Below are positions 18,006 to 26,773 of a DNA stretch of 64,000 nt, one piece after another. The DNA is from JAVBMU01 sp031551755 (GTDB taxonomy: Bacteria; Actinomycetota; Actinomycetes; Actinomycetales; Cellulomonadaceae). The notes under the pieces were generated by a model. The model was given only the letters and a program-made list of their open reading frames with translations. It ran no database searches and was not told the origin of the DNA. The DNA lies in assembly GCA_031551755.1 (NCBI GenBank), contig JAVBNE010000013.1, forward strand, positions 155,226-219,225, read 5' to 3'. Made by a program: the position numbers and the translations under genes. Each line of letters starts with the position of its first letter. Position 1 is the stretch's first letter.

Positions 18006-19024
18006 CCGCGCATCTTCTGTGGCCGGCGATCGGCGTCACGGCGATCCTCGTCATTGCCCTGGCCACCGCGGTGGCCTGGATCCGGGCCGGCCGCGAGCAA
18101 CCCGAACCCGAGCAGGTGTGGGTCGCGAACACCGACTACCGGGACGCTGTTCCCGAGGTCGCCACCTGGTTCCGCCGATACCGATGGCTCCAGGGGACGC
18201 TGGCCGCGGGTCTGATCGTCGCCGTGGCCGGTGGTGCGGCGATCGCAGCCCGACCGATGGAACGCCAAGTCGTGGCCGACCGCATGGCCACCCGGGACAT
18301 CGTCCTGTGCCTAGACATCTCCGGGTCCATGACGCCTTACGACGGCGCGGTGCTGCGGATGTACCGCGAACTCGCCGAGAATTTCCGCGGTGAACGAATC
18401 GCACTGTCGGTCTTCAACTCGACCTCGCGCACCGTCTTTCCCCTCACGGACGACTACACGCTCGTCGACCAGCAACTCCAGGAGGGGATCGCGGCGCTCG
18501 ACATCGACCTGTCGACCGCCGACCCCAGCAGCAGTCAGATGGCGGACTACCTGCGGTTCTCCGCCGGGACCTATCGCAGCGGCTGGGGGTCAAGTCTGAT
18601 CGGCGACGGCCTGGCCAACTGCGCACTTCTCTTCGACGGCCAGGACACCGAGCGCGCCCGCTCCATCATCCTGGCGACTGACAACGCCGTCGCCGGCGAA
18701 CCCATCTACACCCTCGAACAGGCCAATGCCCTGGTTACCGAACGGCACATCACACTCCACGGTCTCTACGGCACCGACGGTGGGCGGGAAACCGCTGCGT
18801 CGCGCGAGTACAAGGAGATCGTGGAGGAGGGCGACGGCCTGTTCTTCCGGGCCGATGATCCGGCGGCGGTTCGGGGCATGGTCGAGGACGTCGTCTCTCA
18901 CCAGGCGGTGGCATTGGGCGCCAAGCCACGCATCGTCATCCACGACCGCCCGCAAGTCTGGTACGGCGTGGCCGTACTCGGTGTCGCGCTCATGCTGGTG
19001 GCGGCTTGGCGGGTGCGGCAATGA
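17999..19024 (+). CDS. vWA domain membrane protein (BatA-like)
   Basis: 341 residues. TM helices lie at about 5-23 and 65-85, then a vWA domain at 98-300 and a final TM helix at 320-338. The MIDAS motif DISGSM is intact, with the downstream SIILATDNAV strand. The domain faces the extracytoplasmic side between helices 2 and 3. It is likely a MoxR client. It overlaps the previous gene by seven bases and the next by four (ATGA). Confidence 0.88.
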   Translation: MVTAHLLWPAIGVTAILVIALATAVAWIRAGREQPEPEQVWVANTDYRDAVPEVATWFRRYRWLQGTLAAGLIVAVAGGAAIAARPMERQVVADRMATRDIVLCLDISGSMTPYDGAVLRMYRELAENFRGERIALSVFNSTSRTVFPLTDDYTLVDQQLQEGIAALDIDLSTADPSSSQMADYLRFSAGTYRSGWGSSLIGDGLANCALLFDGQDTERARSIILATDNAVAGEPIYTLEQANALVTERHITLHGLYGTDGGRETAASREYKEIVEEGDGLFFRADDPAAVRGMVEDVVSHQAVALGAKPRIVIHDRPQVWYGVAVLGVALMLVAAWRVRQ

Positions 19025-20034
19025 CACTTCACCCTCTGGCACCCTGGTGGCTGCTCGTCGTCCTCCTGCTCCCACTGCTGGCATTGACCCTGTGGCAAGC
19101 CAGGCTCGCCCGTCAGCTGGGGGCCGGCTCACCCTGGCCGTGGTTACGGCGGGCGGCGATCGTGCTCGTCCTGGCCGTGATCGGAGTCGGCCCGGCGACC
19201 ACCCGGGTCGATCTGGAGTCCGCCGAGGCCGGTGTCGATGTCTTCTTCGTCGTCGACCAGACCGGGTCGATGGCTGCCGAGGACTACGACGGCACCAACC
19301 CCCGGCTCGATGGCGTACGACACGACGTCATCAGCATCACCGACGACATCCCGGGGGCACGCTTCTCGGTGATCGGATTCGACTCCCAGGCCAGCCGTCA
19401 GCTCCCGCTGACCACCGATACCCGGGCGATCGACTCCTGGGCTCAAACAGTTCACCAGGAGGTCACGGCCTACTCCCTGGGGTCGCTCACCGACCGGCCG
19501 CTCGACGAGCTCGACGCCGCTCTGCGGGGCGCCCAGGAGCGCCGCCCGAACAGCGTGCGCATCGTGTACTTCCTCTCGGATGGCGAGCAGACCACCACGG
19601 GCACACCGGAGTCCTACGCGGAACTCGCCCCGTTGATTGACGGCGGCGCCGTACTCGGATACGGCACCGCGGCCGGCGGACGGATGCGTGACTACCCCCA
19701 ACACAATGCCGAGAAGCCCGATTACATCCAGATCCGTACCGACGGCGCATGGGTCGATGCCGTCTCGCATCTGGACGAGGAGTCGCTGCGTGTCCTCGCC
19801 GGCCAACTCGGCGTGCCCTACGTCCATCGAGCGGCGCCGACCCCGACGGATGACCTGACCGATGGGATCGACACCACACTGACCTCGGTGAAGGGTGAGC
19901 GCACGATCAAGAGCTACAACGTGGTGGTCTGGCCAGCGGCCCTGGTGTTGGTGGTGCTGCTCACCGTCGAATGCGCTTGCTGGGCCACGGCGACCAGACG
20001 TTCGATGCCTCGACGGTCAGGAGGGCACTCATGA
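19021..20034 (+). CDS. vWA domain membrane protein (BatB-like)
   Basis: 337 residues from ATG 19021, in an ATGA overlap. Two N-terminal helices (LLVVLLLPLLALTLW, then AAIVLVLAVIGVG) precede a vWA domain with MIDAS DQTGSM and strand VRIVYFLSDGEQTTTG. A C-terminal TM helix (AALVLVVLLTVECACW) closes it. The paired vWA arrangement with the preceding gene is as in Bat (Bacteroides aerotolerance) operons. Function in actinobacteria is not known. Confidence 0.88.
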   Translation: MTLHPLAPWWLLVVLLLPLLALTLWQARLARQLGAGSPWPWLRRAAIVLVLAVIGVGPATTRVDLESAEAGVDVFFVVDQTGSMAAEDYDGTNPRLDGVRHDVISITDDIPGARFSVIGFDSQASRQLPLTTDTRAIDSWAQTVHQEVTAYSLGSLTDRPLDELDAALRGAQERRPNSVRIVYFLSDGEQTTTGTPESYAELAPLIDGGAVLGYGTAAGGRMRDYPQHNAEKPDYIQIRTDGAWVDAVSHLDEESLRVLAGQLGVPYVHRAAPTPTDDLTDGIDTTLTSVKGERTIKSYNVVVWPAALVLVVLLTVECACWATATRRSMPRRSGGHS

Positions 20035-20837
20035 AGGTCGACCGATGGCGCCGACGCTGGTCACCCGGCCTTCGCCGGAAGGTGGCCCTGGTGCTCGTCG
20101 CACCGATCGTCATCGGCCTCTTGTTCGGCGGCGGGGAGATGATCCGCGCGTCGATCGTGGCTCGGCAAGGCGTGAACGCCTACACCACGAACGACCCCGG
20201 CACGGCCGAGCTCCGGTTCGAGAGCCTCCTGCGGCCCAATCACTTCGATCAATGGCGCGCGCACTACAACCACGGCACGGCCCTGGTTCGTATGTCGATC
20301 CTGCTCTTCCCACAGGCAGCCGAAGCACTGACGAAGGCCTACGACCTCGCGCCCGACGACGAGGCGCGTTGCCTCGCTCAGACCAACCTCGCGATCACGT
20401 GGGAAGCCGTCGGGGACGTGGTACGACCCAAGAACCCGGCCGAGGCCTCGGATGCCTTCGCAGAGGCGATCGTGGTTCGCGAATGGCCCGGCTGCCCGGA
20501 TACGGACCGCACCCCGGAGGAGGAGCAAGCCGAGAAGAGCATCCTGGAGGACCTGGCCGCCAAGAAAGAAGCCGCGCAGGAGGCCGCCGACAAACTGGAA
20601 CAGGAACAGGCGAACAGCAAGGACTCCGACGGCGACTCGACCGAGCCCGGCAACCAACAGACCCCGGCGCCTTCTGCCCAGGAGCAGGCAGCCAAGGACG
20701 AGCAGGAGCGCCGCGAACGGCTCGAGCAGCAGAACAGGCAGGGTCAGGAGGACGGCGACGAGGAACGGGCCCGCTCCGACTACGTCGATGGCAAGGGCGA
20801 TCAGCAAGGGGATCGGGGATCGACCAAGCGCTGGTGA
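20031..20837 (+). CDS. TPR-like, charged C-terminal membrane protein (BatC-like)
   Basis: 268 residues from ATG 20031, overlapping the previous stop (ATGA) and preceded by GTCAGGAGG. One TM helix (about 17-34) is followed by helical repeats typical of TPR (Q..AHYNHGTALVRM, TKAYDLAPDDEARCLAQTNL). Residues 165-268 are Glu/Gln/Lys-rich, low complexity, and probably coiled or disordered. It closes the MoxR operon. The C-terminal tail composition is typical of BatC-like scaffolds. Confidence 0.7.
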   Translation: MKVDRWRRRWSPGLRRKVALVLVAPIVIGLLFGGGEMIRASIVARQGVNAYTTNDPGTAELRFESLLRPNHFDQWRAHYNHGTALVRMSILLFPQAAEALTKAYDLAPDDEARCLAQTNLAITWEAVGDVVRPKNPAEASDAFAEAIVVREWPGCPDTDRTPEEEQAEKSILEDLAAKKEAAQEAADKLEQEQANSKDSDGDSTEPGNQQTPAPSAQEQAAKDEQERRERLEQQNRQGQEDGDEERARSDYVDGKGDQQGDRGSTKRW

Positions 20838-20847
20838 GGAGCGGGGA

Positions 20848-21015
20848 TCAGGCCGCCCGTGGTTCCGGTGGAACGGGAAGGGTCTCCACAGCTGCGGGAA
20901 TCGGCGTCACACGTGCCCTGCCGCGTTGCGCGCCGGCCGGCGCCGGGGAGCCGCTCTGCGCTGATTCGGAGTCTGAAACCGGTTCGGAGGGGAACCCCAA
21001 GATCTCGACAGTCAT
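20848..21015 (-). CDS. Possible small protein, coupled to an upstream small ORF
   Basis: 55 residues, Pro/Ala/Ser-rich, opening MTVEILGFPSEPVSDSE. GAGGAG lies five bases before the ATG, and that ATG overlaps the stop of the upstream ORF (ATGA). The coupling suggests real translation. No family is recognised; composition bias means a chance ORF cannot be excluded. Confidence 0.3.
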   Translation of the reverse strand: MTVEILGFPSEPVSDSESAQSGSPAPAGAQRGRARVTPIPAAVETLPVPPEPRAA

Positions 21016-21209
21016 CTGAACTCCTCGTGGACGCGGCGGGTGGCCGTCGGCGGCGCGGCCAGCGGGGCCGCTGCGGCTGGTCTGCCGCGGAGGAACAGTA
21101 CGGCGATCGACGCGTGCTCGCCCGACGTGTCCGAAACGGCCACTCGAGCGACCCAGTCCCCGACCAAAGCACCGCTCACGCCGCCGCCTACCGCCCACTG
21201 GCGCCGCAT
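21012..21209 (-). CDS. Possible small protein
   Basis: 65 residues. The central GDWVARVAVSDTSGEHASIA reads like amphipathic beta strands, then an Ala/Pro-rich segment. It overlaps the next small ORF by ATGA. The start has no convincing ribosome site. It lies between the MoxR operon end and the narK terminator, with no homologue recognised. Confidence 0.27.
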   Translation of the reverse strand: MRRQWAVGGGVSGALVGDWVARVAVSDTSGEHASIAVLFLRGRPAAAAPLAAPPTATRRVHEEFR

Positions 21210-21246
21210 TCGGGACGCCGACCGTCCCCGTGAACGCGAACGCGAA

Positions 21247-21276
21247 CGCCGGTGGCAGTTATCCGTGCCACCGGCG
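21247..21276 (-). terminator. Strong hairpin downstream of narK
   Basis: A perfect 11-bp stem, CGCCGGTGGCA against TGCCACCGGCG, encloses an 8-base loop 23 bases past the narK stop. No T-run follows, as is common in GC-rich actinobacteria. Confidence 0.6.
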
Positions 21277-21299
21277 TCCGCGACGAAAACCGTGCGAGG

Positions 21300-22679
21300 T
21301 CAGATTCGCGCGGCAGCCAACTCGGTGCCCTTGCGGGCGTAGACCCACCAGCAGACGAAGGCCATCACCAGGTAGATCCCGATGAACACCCACAGCGCCG
21401 GAATCAGCGATCCGTACTGCGAGGTGGAGACCGCGAAGCCGCGTGGGATCAGGAAGCCACCCAGAGCTCCGACCGCGCCCCCGATGCCCAGGCAGCCGGC
21501 CGCAGCCTTCACGGCCAGCGAGCGTGCGCTGGCAAGTTTCTCGGGGTTGCCGTCCGGCACGCTCGCGGCGGCACTGGTCTGGAAGACAGCGGGGATCATC
21601 CGGTAGGTCGCACCGTTCCCGATGCCGGTCGCGATGAAGAGGATGAGGAAGGACGTGAAGAAGACGGGGAAGGACTTGTTGTCCAGCGCCCAAATCGCGC
21701 CGAAGGCGCCCGCGCACATCACGAAGTAAGACGCAATCGTGACACGTGCCCCGCCCAGCTTGTCAGAGATGGAGCCGCCGAAAGGCCGAGAGACCGACCC
21801 GACCAATGCGCCCATGAAGGCGATGGACAACGACATTTCCGGGAACTGGTCTTTCAGCAGGGTGGGGAAGGCCCCTGAGTAACCAATAAAGGAGCCGAAG
21901 GTCCCGATGTACAGGAAGGAGATGATCCACGTGTGCTTGTTTCGCACGGCTGCCGCAAAAGTGCGCGGGTTGGCCTTGGCCGTGGACAGGTTGTCCATCC
22001 ACTTCCACGCGAAGAAGATCGAGAGCAGGATCAACGGGATCCACATCAGGCCCGCGCGCTCCAACGAGAGCCCGGCGCCGAGCGCGATGACGATCGGCAC
22101 GGCGAACTGCACCGCGGCCGTCCCGACGTTCCCACCAGCGGCATTGAGGCCCAGCGCCTTGCCCTTCTCGGCCTCGGGGAAGAAGAACGAGATGTTGGCC
22201 ATCGAGGAGGCGAAGTTACCGCCACCGAAGCCTGCGAGTGCCGCGATCAGCATCAGGACGCCGAAGGAGGTCTCCGGGTGCTGCACGACCCAAGCCATCG
22301 AGGCCGTCGGGAGCAGGAGCAAGGTGGCCGAGATGATCGTCCAGTTGCGGCCACCCACGATCGGCACGGCCAGCGTGTAGGGGATGCGCAGCGTGGCACC
22401 GACGAGGCTGGGGATCGCGATGAGCCAGAACTTCTGGTCCGTCGTGAGCGTGAACCCCACATCGCCCAACCGCGGGACGACGATCGACCACAGGGCCCAG
22501 ACCGCGAAGCCGAGAAACTCGGCGAAGATCGAGAACCAGAGGTTGCGTTGCGCGATCTTCCTACCGGTCGATTGCCAGAAGCTCGGATTCTCCGGCTCCC
22601 ATTCATCGATCCAGCGCGCGGTTCGTCGCCGAATGCCCTTGGCAGTTATCGGCGTATCGGTCGTTGGTGACGCGGACAT
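21300..22679 (-). CDS. narK: Nitrate/nitrite MFS transporter, NarK type
   Basis: 459 residues from ATG 22679, with AAGGAG at 22690-22685. About 12 TM segments. Nitrate signature-type glycine-rich helices are visible (LIAALAGFGGGNFASSMANI and GLNAAGGNVGTAAVQFAVP), plus the arginine of helix 2 (GATLRIPYTLAVP). The N-terminus has about 50 cytoplasmic residues with RWIDEWEPENPSFWQ, characteristic of NarK1/NarK-type proteins. No nitrate reductase genes lie in the window. Confidence 0.88.
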   Translation of the reverse strand: MSASPTTDTPITAKGIRRRTARWIDEWEPENPSFWQSTGRKIAQRNLWFSIFAEFLGFAVWALWSIVVPRLGDVGFTLTTDQKFWLIAIPSLVGATLRIPYTLAVPIVGGRNWTIISATLLLLPTASMAWVVQHPETSFGVLMLIAALAGFGGGNFASSMANISFFFPEAEKGKALGLNAAGGNVGTAAVQFAVPIVIALGAGLSLERAGLMWIPLILLSIFFAWKWMDNLSTAKANPRTFAAAVRNKHTWIISFLYIGTFGSFIGYSGAFPTLLKDQFPEMSLSIAFMGALVGSVSRPFGGSISDKLGGARVTIASYFVMCAGAFGAIWALDNKSFPVFFTSFLILFIATGIGNGATYRMIPAVFQTSAAASVPDGNPEKLASARSLAVKAAAGCLGIGGAVGALGGFLIPRGFAVSTSQYGSLIPALWVFIGIYLVMAFVCWWVYARKGTELAAARI

Positions 22680-22760
22680 GCCCACTCCTTGTGACGGTCC
22701 AGTCGAGTCGTATGCACGAACTGTGGCACCGCTTGCGGGAAAGGGGAAGACGTGCGTCCA

Positions 22761-22800
22761 GTATTAATACCCGCGATCGACAAGATCACAGATTTTGTGA
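22761..22800. promoter_or_regulatory. Dyads upstream of narK
   Basis: GTATTAATAC (22761-22770) is a perfect palindrome. TCACA (22786-22790) and TGTGA (22796-22800) form a second dyad with a 5-base spacer. They are AT-rich islands in the 22686-22904 gap, about 80-120 bases upstream of narK. The second has the half-sites of a CRP/FNR-family site but in reversed order, so its reader is unclear. Confidence 0.35.
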
Positions 22801-22815
22801 CAACCTGTTATTTTC

Positions 22816-22859
22816 AAAAAAATGATTGCCGCCTTGGAGAGGCGCTCTCGTGCCGCCTC
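22816..22859 (-). terminator. Candidate terminator of the bkd operon
   Basis: GAGGCG and CGCCTC (22839-22859, 9-base loop) form a short stem, followed on the minus strand, about 16 bases on, by a seven-T run (22822-22816). The spacing is longer than in a textbook terminator. Confidence 0.3.
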
Positions 22860-22904
22860 ACTGAGGAGAGCCTTGGATTGCCTCTCACCCGGAACGACGC
22901 CCGG

Positions 22905-24371
22905 TCAGCCCCAGACGAGACCGCGGGCGGGGTCCTCCAGCACCTTTGCGACGTCCGACAATACCTTCGCGCCCAACTCACCATCAACAAGTCGATGGTC
23001 GAAACTCAGTGCGAGTTGCGTCACCCAACGCTTGCGGATCTTCCCCTTGTGCACCCAAGGTTGCTGGCGAATAGCACCAAAAGCGAGGATTGCGGCTTCT
23101 CCTGGGTTCAGGATCGGCGTTCCGGTATCGATCCCGAAGACCCCCACGTTGGTGATGGTGATCGTCCCGTCAGCCATGTCGGCCGGCGTCGTGCGGCCGG
23201 CGCGGGCGGTCGCAGTAAGACCCGCGATGCCCTGCGCGAGTTCCTTGAGGTTCGCCCGGTGAGCGTCCTTGATATTCGGCACCACCAGCCCGCGCGGCGT
23301 CGCGGCAGCGATCCCCAGGTTGATGTAGTGCTTGTAGACGATCTCCTGGGCGGCCTCGTCCCAGGAGGCGTTGATCTCCGGATGCCGGTGAACGGCCAGC
23401 ATGAGTGCCTTGGCGGTGATCAGCAGCGGCGTGACCCGTACGTGTTCGAACTCCCGGTCCGCGCGCAACGTGCGGACCAGCTTCATGGTGCGCGTCACGT
23501 CGACCGTGTGGAACACCGACACATGCGGCGCCGTGAAGGCGCTCGCCACCATCGCCTCGGCGGTCCGCTTGCGCACGGACTTGACCGGCACCCGAGTGCG
23601 TCGCCCGTCCGGAGAGACGATCCCCGAGGCGAGCCAGGGGCGGTCGTCGTCGGCATAGGTCGCCAGTTTGCGCGGCTCGGCCTCGACCGCGCGGGCCTGG
23701 ACGTCTTCGCGGGTGATGATCCCGCCCGGGCCAGTGCCCACCAGGCTGGCGAGTTCGATGCCCAGATCCTTGGCGAGTTTGCGGACCGGAGGCTTGGCCA
23801 ACACCGCAACAGAGTGCGCGGCACCGGTGGCGGCCGGTGCGATCGTGGCGACGGACCCCGCAGGAACAGCCGGCGACTCCCCGGCAACAGATGCTCCGGG
23901 GATGATGGGCGTCCCTCCGTCCGTCACCGGCCGTCCGGCTGTTTCCGCAGATGCCATGGCCGCCGCAGGCGCTCCCGCCAGAACCCCGGGCGCAGACCCG
24001 GCCCGGCGCCGCCGACGCCCGGCGCCCGGCTCAGTGGTGCCGTAACCAACGAGCACCGACCCGCTGCCACCGGCCGGCTCGGCACCGGCCAGTGGGACCG
24101 CCGGGTCCGCGACGGCCGCACCCGTGGGGTCGGTGTCCACCACGATGATCGGGGTGCCCACCTCCACCGTCTTTCCTTCGGCGGCCAAGATCTCGGTGAC
24201 GACGCCGGCGAACGGGCTTGGCAGTTCCACGAGCGACTTGGCCGTTTCGATCTCCACGATCGCCTGGTTGACGCTCACCTCATCGCCGACCGCCACATGC
24301 CACTGCACGATCTCCGCCTCGGTGAGTCCCTCACCGGCGTCGGGGAGCTTGAACTGCTCGAAGGTGGGCAC
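22905..24371 (-). CDS. bkdC: Branched-chain 2-oxoacid dehydrogenase E2, dihydrolipoyl acyltransferase
   Basis: 488 residues from a GTG at 24371 (AGGAG seven bases before). Lipoyl domain: residues about 2-78 with the lipoylated lysine in IVEIETAKSLVELPSP. An Ala/Pro/Gly-rich linker follows, then the E1/E3-binding domain (VRKLAKDLGIELASLVG...GGIITREDV). The catalytic domain ends with the SFDHRLVDGELG active-site histidine motif. It transfers the acyl group from E1 to CoA. E3 is not in the window. It follows E1 beta by 103 bases. Confidence 0.92.
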   Translation of the reverse strand: MPTFEQFKLPDAGEGLTEAEIVQWHVAVGDEVSVNQAIVEIETAKSLVELPSPFAGVVTEILAAEGKTVEVGTPIIVVDTDPTGAAVADPAVPLAGAEPAGGSGSVLVGYGTTEPGAGRRRRRAGSAPGVLAGAPAAAMASAETAGRPVTDGGTPIIPGASVAGESPAVPAGSVATIAPAATGAAHSVAVLAKPPVRKLAKDLGIELASLVGTGPGGIITREDVQARAVEAEPRKLATYADDDRPWLASGIVSPDGRRTRVPVKSVRKRTAEAMVASAFTAPHVSVFHTVDVTRTMKLVRTLRADREFEHVRVTPLLITAKALMLAVHRHPEINASWDEAAQEIVYKHYINLGIAAATPRGLVVPNIKDAHRANLKELAQGIAGLTATARAGRTTPADMADGTITITNVGVFGIDTGTPILNPGEAAILAFGAIRQQPWVHKGKIRKRWVTQLALSFDHRLVDGELGAKVLSDVAKVLEDPARGLVWG

Positions 24372-24474
24372 TGTGCGCTCCTGAATCAAGGTGCTGTCGA
24401 CATCCGGCGGTGGGCCTCCCACGCTACCGGCTGCCTGTCTGGATACGGCGAGGCGGCCGAGAACGGCCTAGGGG

Positions 24475-25455
24475 TCAGTGGGCGAATGAGCGGTCGATCG
24501 CATCCAAGACGCGGTCGACGCTCGGCAAATACTCGTGTTCGATCTTGGCGACCGGATATTGGGCGTGAAAGCCACCCACCCGCAGGACGGGCGCCTCCAG
24601 CTGGTAGAAACACTCCTCGGTGACTCGCGCGGCCACTTCCGCACCCGCACCCAGGAAAGTCGGCGCCTCATGAACGACGACGCAGCGCCCTGTCCGGCGC
24701 ACGCTCGCCGCAACGGTCGCGGTGTCCAACGGGGAGATCGTGCGCAAGTCGATGACTTCGACACTGCGCCCTTCCGACTCGGCGACAGCCGCCGCCTTGA
24801 GCGCCGTGGCAACCGTCGGCCCGTAAGCGACCACTGTCAGGTCTGTGCCCGAGCGCACCAGTCGCGCGGAGTTGAGTGACTCCGAGCCGCCGACAGCGCC
24901 CGTGGTCACCTCGCCCTTGTCCCAGTACCGGCCTTTGGGTTCGAAGAACAACACCGGATCCGGGCAGGCGACAGCTTCCTGGATCATCGTGTATGCATCC
25001 TGCGGATTCGACGGCGTCACCACCCGCAGGCCCGCGGTGTGTGCGAACAGCACCTCCGGACTCTCGCTGTGGTGCTCCACGGCCCCGATCCCGCCGCCGT
25101 AGGGCACCCGGATCACGACCGGTAGCGTCAACCGCCCCGCGGAGCGGTAGTGCATCTTGGCCAGTTGGGTGGTGATCTGGTCGAAGGCCGGGAAGATGAA
25201 CCCGTCGAACTGGATTTCGCAAACCGACCGGTAGCCGCGCAGGGCCAATCCGATCGCAGTGCCGATGATGCCCGACTCCGCCAACGGGGTATCGATCACC
25301 CGGTCGGTGCCGAAGTCCTTCTGCAGTCCGTCGGTCACGCGGAAGACACCGCCGAGTGCGCCGATGTCCTCCCCCATGAGCAGCACCTTGGAGTCGGATT
25401 CGAGCGCCGCGCGCAGTCCCTCGTTGATCGCACGCGCGATTGTCATGGTGGTCAT
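24475..25455 (-). CDS. bkdB: Branched-chain 2-oxoacid dehydrogenase E1 beta subunit
   Basis: 326 residues, starting at the ATG in an ATGA overlap with E1 alpha; an ATG three codons later is an alternative. Family markers are VLLMGEDIGALGGVFRVTDG, TPLAESGIIGTAIGLAL, the FDGFIFPAFDQI helix and VVIRVPYGGG. The conserved VEHHSESPEVLFAHTAGL loop that orients the cofactor is present. It pairs with E1 alpha in the ThDP-dependent decarboxylase. Confidence 0.93.
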   Translation of the reverse strand: MTTMTIARAINEGLRAALESDSKVLLMGEDIGALGGVFRVTDGLQKDFGTDRVIDTPLAESGIIGTAIGLALRGYRSVCEIQFDGFIFPAFDQITTQLAKMHYRSAGRLTLPVVIRVPYGGGIGAVEHHSESPEVLFAHTAGLRVVTPSNPQDAYTMIQEAVACPDPVLFFEPKGRYWDKGEVTTGAVGGSESLNSARLVRSGTDLTVVAYGPTVATALKAAAVAESEGRSVEVIDLRTISPLDTATVAASVRRTGRCVVVHEAPTFLGAGAEVAARVTEECFYQLEAPVLRVGGFHAQYPVAKIEHEYLPSVDRVLDAIDRSFAH

Positions 25456-26657
25456 CGGCTCGCCTCCAGCGGGCTCGTCGACGCGGTGGCCGATTCGTAG
25501 TCCACGAACCACTCCCGTTCGGCGGTGACGATCGCGTGTTCGGTCGCGTAGACATGGTCGAACATGGTGGCGGCCGGCGGGGCCGTCATAGCTCGGACTT
25601 CGCGACGCACCCGTTCGCCCAGCGCATCGCATTCAGCCGTGAGCTCACCCACCCATCGCTCGTCCCACAACCCTTCTGCGCGCAGCAACGCACCCAGCCG
25701 ATCGATCGGGTCGCGGCGCCGCCAGTACTCCTCCTCGGCCCGCGTGCGGTATCGCGTCGGATCGTCCGAAGTGGTGTGGGCCCCCATCCGGTAAGTGAAG
25801 GCCTCGATAAACGTCGGGCCACCACCGCTGCGGGCCCGGTCGAGCGCCTCGGAAGTGGCGGCGTAGGCCGCCAGGACATCGTTCCCGTCGATCCTCAGAC
25901 TCGGGATGCCGAAGCCGTATCCGCGCCGGTAGAGCGGCACCCGGGACTGGGTGGCGGGCGGCACCGAGATCGCCCATTGATTGTTCTGACAAAAAAACAC
26001 GACCGGAGCGTTGTTGACGGCGGCGAAAACCATCGCCTCGTTCACATCCCCCTGGGAGGTGGAACCGTCGCCGAAGTAGGTCAGCACGGCCGCATCCCGT
26101 TCCGGGTCGCCCGTGCCTACCACGCCATCGCGCTGGAGCCCCATCGCGTAGCCGGTGGCATGCAACGGATGTGCCCCGACGACAAGCGTGTAGAGCTGAA
26201 AACGGTGCTCGTGGGCATCCCACCCGCCGTGGTCGACGCCCCGGAACAACCTGAGGATGTCGACGAGGTCCAGGCCTCGAGTCTGGGCGACGCCGTGTTC
26301 GCGGTAGGACGGGAACAGGTAGTCATGAGCAGCCGTGGCCCAGCCGGAGCCGACCTGCGCGCCTTCCTGACCGGCGGCCGGCGCGAAGAGACCCAGCTCA
26401 CCCTGGCGCTGCAACGACGTCGCCTCTTCGTCGAACCGGCGCGCCAGCGCCATATCCCGGTACATTCCCCGCAGATCATCAGCGGTCAGTCGGGCGACGC
26501 GAGCCGCATAGGGCGCGACCTCGGCGGCCAGGACGCGCGTGCCGGCCGGAGTCAGCAGCTGAATGAGCGGGGCATCGCTCGCGTCACCCGGTGCGTCCGG
26601 CAGATCGGCCCCGTTGATGTCGGCAGGTGCGGCGGTCGGTGCCAGTGGATGATCCAC
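25452..26657 (-). CDS. bkdA: Branched-chain 2-oxoacid dehydrogenase E1 alpha subunit
   Basis: 401 residues from a GTG at 26657, preceded by AAAGGAG at five bases. The frame is open further upstream, but that sequence encodes the operator repeats. The ThDP motif runs from GDGSTSQGDVNEAM to CQNNQWAISVP, and phosphorylation-loop-like residues follow (YRMGAHTTSDDPTRYR). It decarboxylates branched-chain 2-oxoacids from Val/Leu/Ile. It is first in a three-gene bkd operon. Confidence 0.93.
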   Translation of the reverse strand: MDHPLAPTAAPADINGADLPDAPGDASDAPLIQLLTPAGTRVLAAEVAPYAARVARLTADDLRGMYRDMALARRFDEEATSLQRQGELGLFAPAAGQEGAQVGSGWATAAHDYLFPSYREHGVAQTRGLDLVDILRLFRGVDHGGWDAHEHRFQLYTLVVGAHPLHATGYAMGLQRDGVVGTGDPERDAAVLTYFGDGSTSQGDVNEAMVFAAVNNAPVVFFCQNNQWAISVPPATQSRVPLYRRGYGFGIPSLRIDGNDVLAAYAATSEALDRARSGGGPTFIEAFTYRMGAHTTSDDPTRYRTRAEEEYWRRRDPIDRLGALLRAEGLWDERWVGELTAECDALGERVRREVRAMTAPPAATMFDHVYATEHAIVTAEREWFVDYESATASTSPLEASR

Positions 26658-26727
26658 GCGGTCTCCTTTGATGCGACGGGTCGCTTCAGAGCGTCGTCCA
26701 TCCGATCGGGCTTGAAGGGGAGGGCTA

Positions 26728-26773
26728 CCTACGGATGCGTAGCCTACGCAAGCGTAACCTACGCATCCGTAGG
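26728..26773 (-). promoter_or_regulatory. Triple 15-bp operator upstream of the bkd operon
   Basis: Three abutting 15-base units: CCTACGGATGCGTAG (26728-26742), CCTACGCAAGCGTAA (26743-26757) and CCTACGCATCCGTAG (26758-26772), with a final G. Units 1 and 3 are reverse complements, so the block is a large dyad around a central TACG-CAAG-CGTA. It lies 71-116 bases upstream of the E1 alpha start. The third unit differs at one base from the operator before the acyl-CoA ligase at 60.9 kb. Confidence 0.7.

Noticed and set aside
22786..22800. TCACA-TGTGA as a CRP site
   Set aside because: Half-sites are in reversed order relative to the CRP consensus (TGTGA first); kept only as an unassigned dyad.
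22752..24623. A 623-codon plus-strand open frame
   Set aside because: It is antisense to the bkd E2 gene, whose lipoyl and catalytic motifs are clear.
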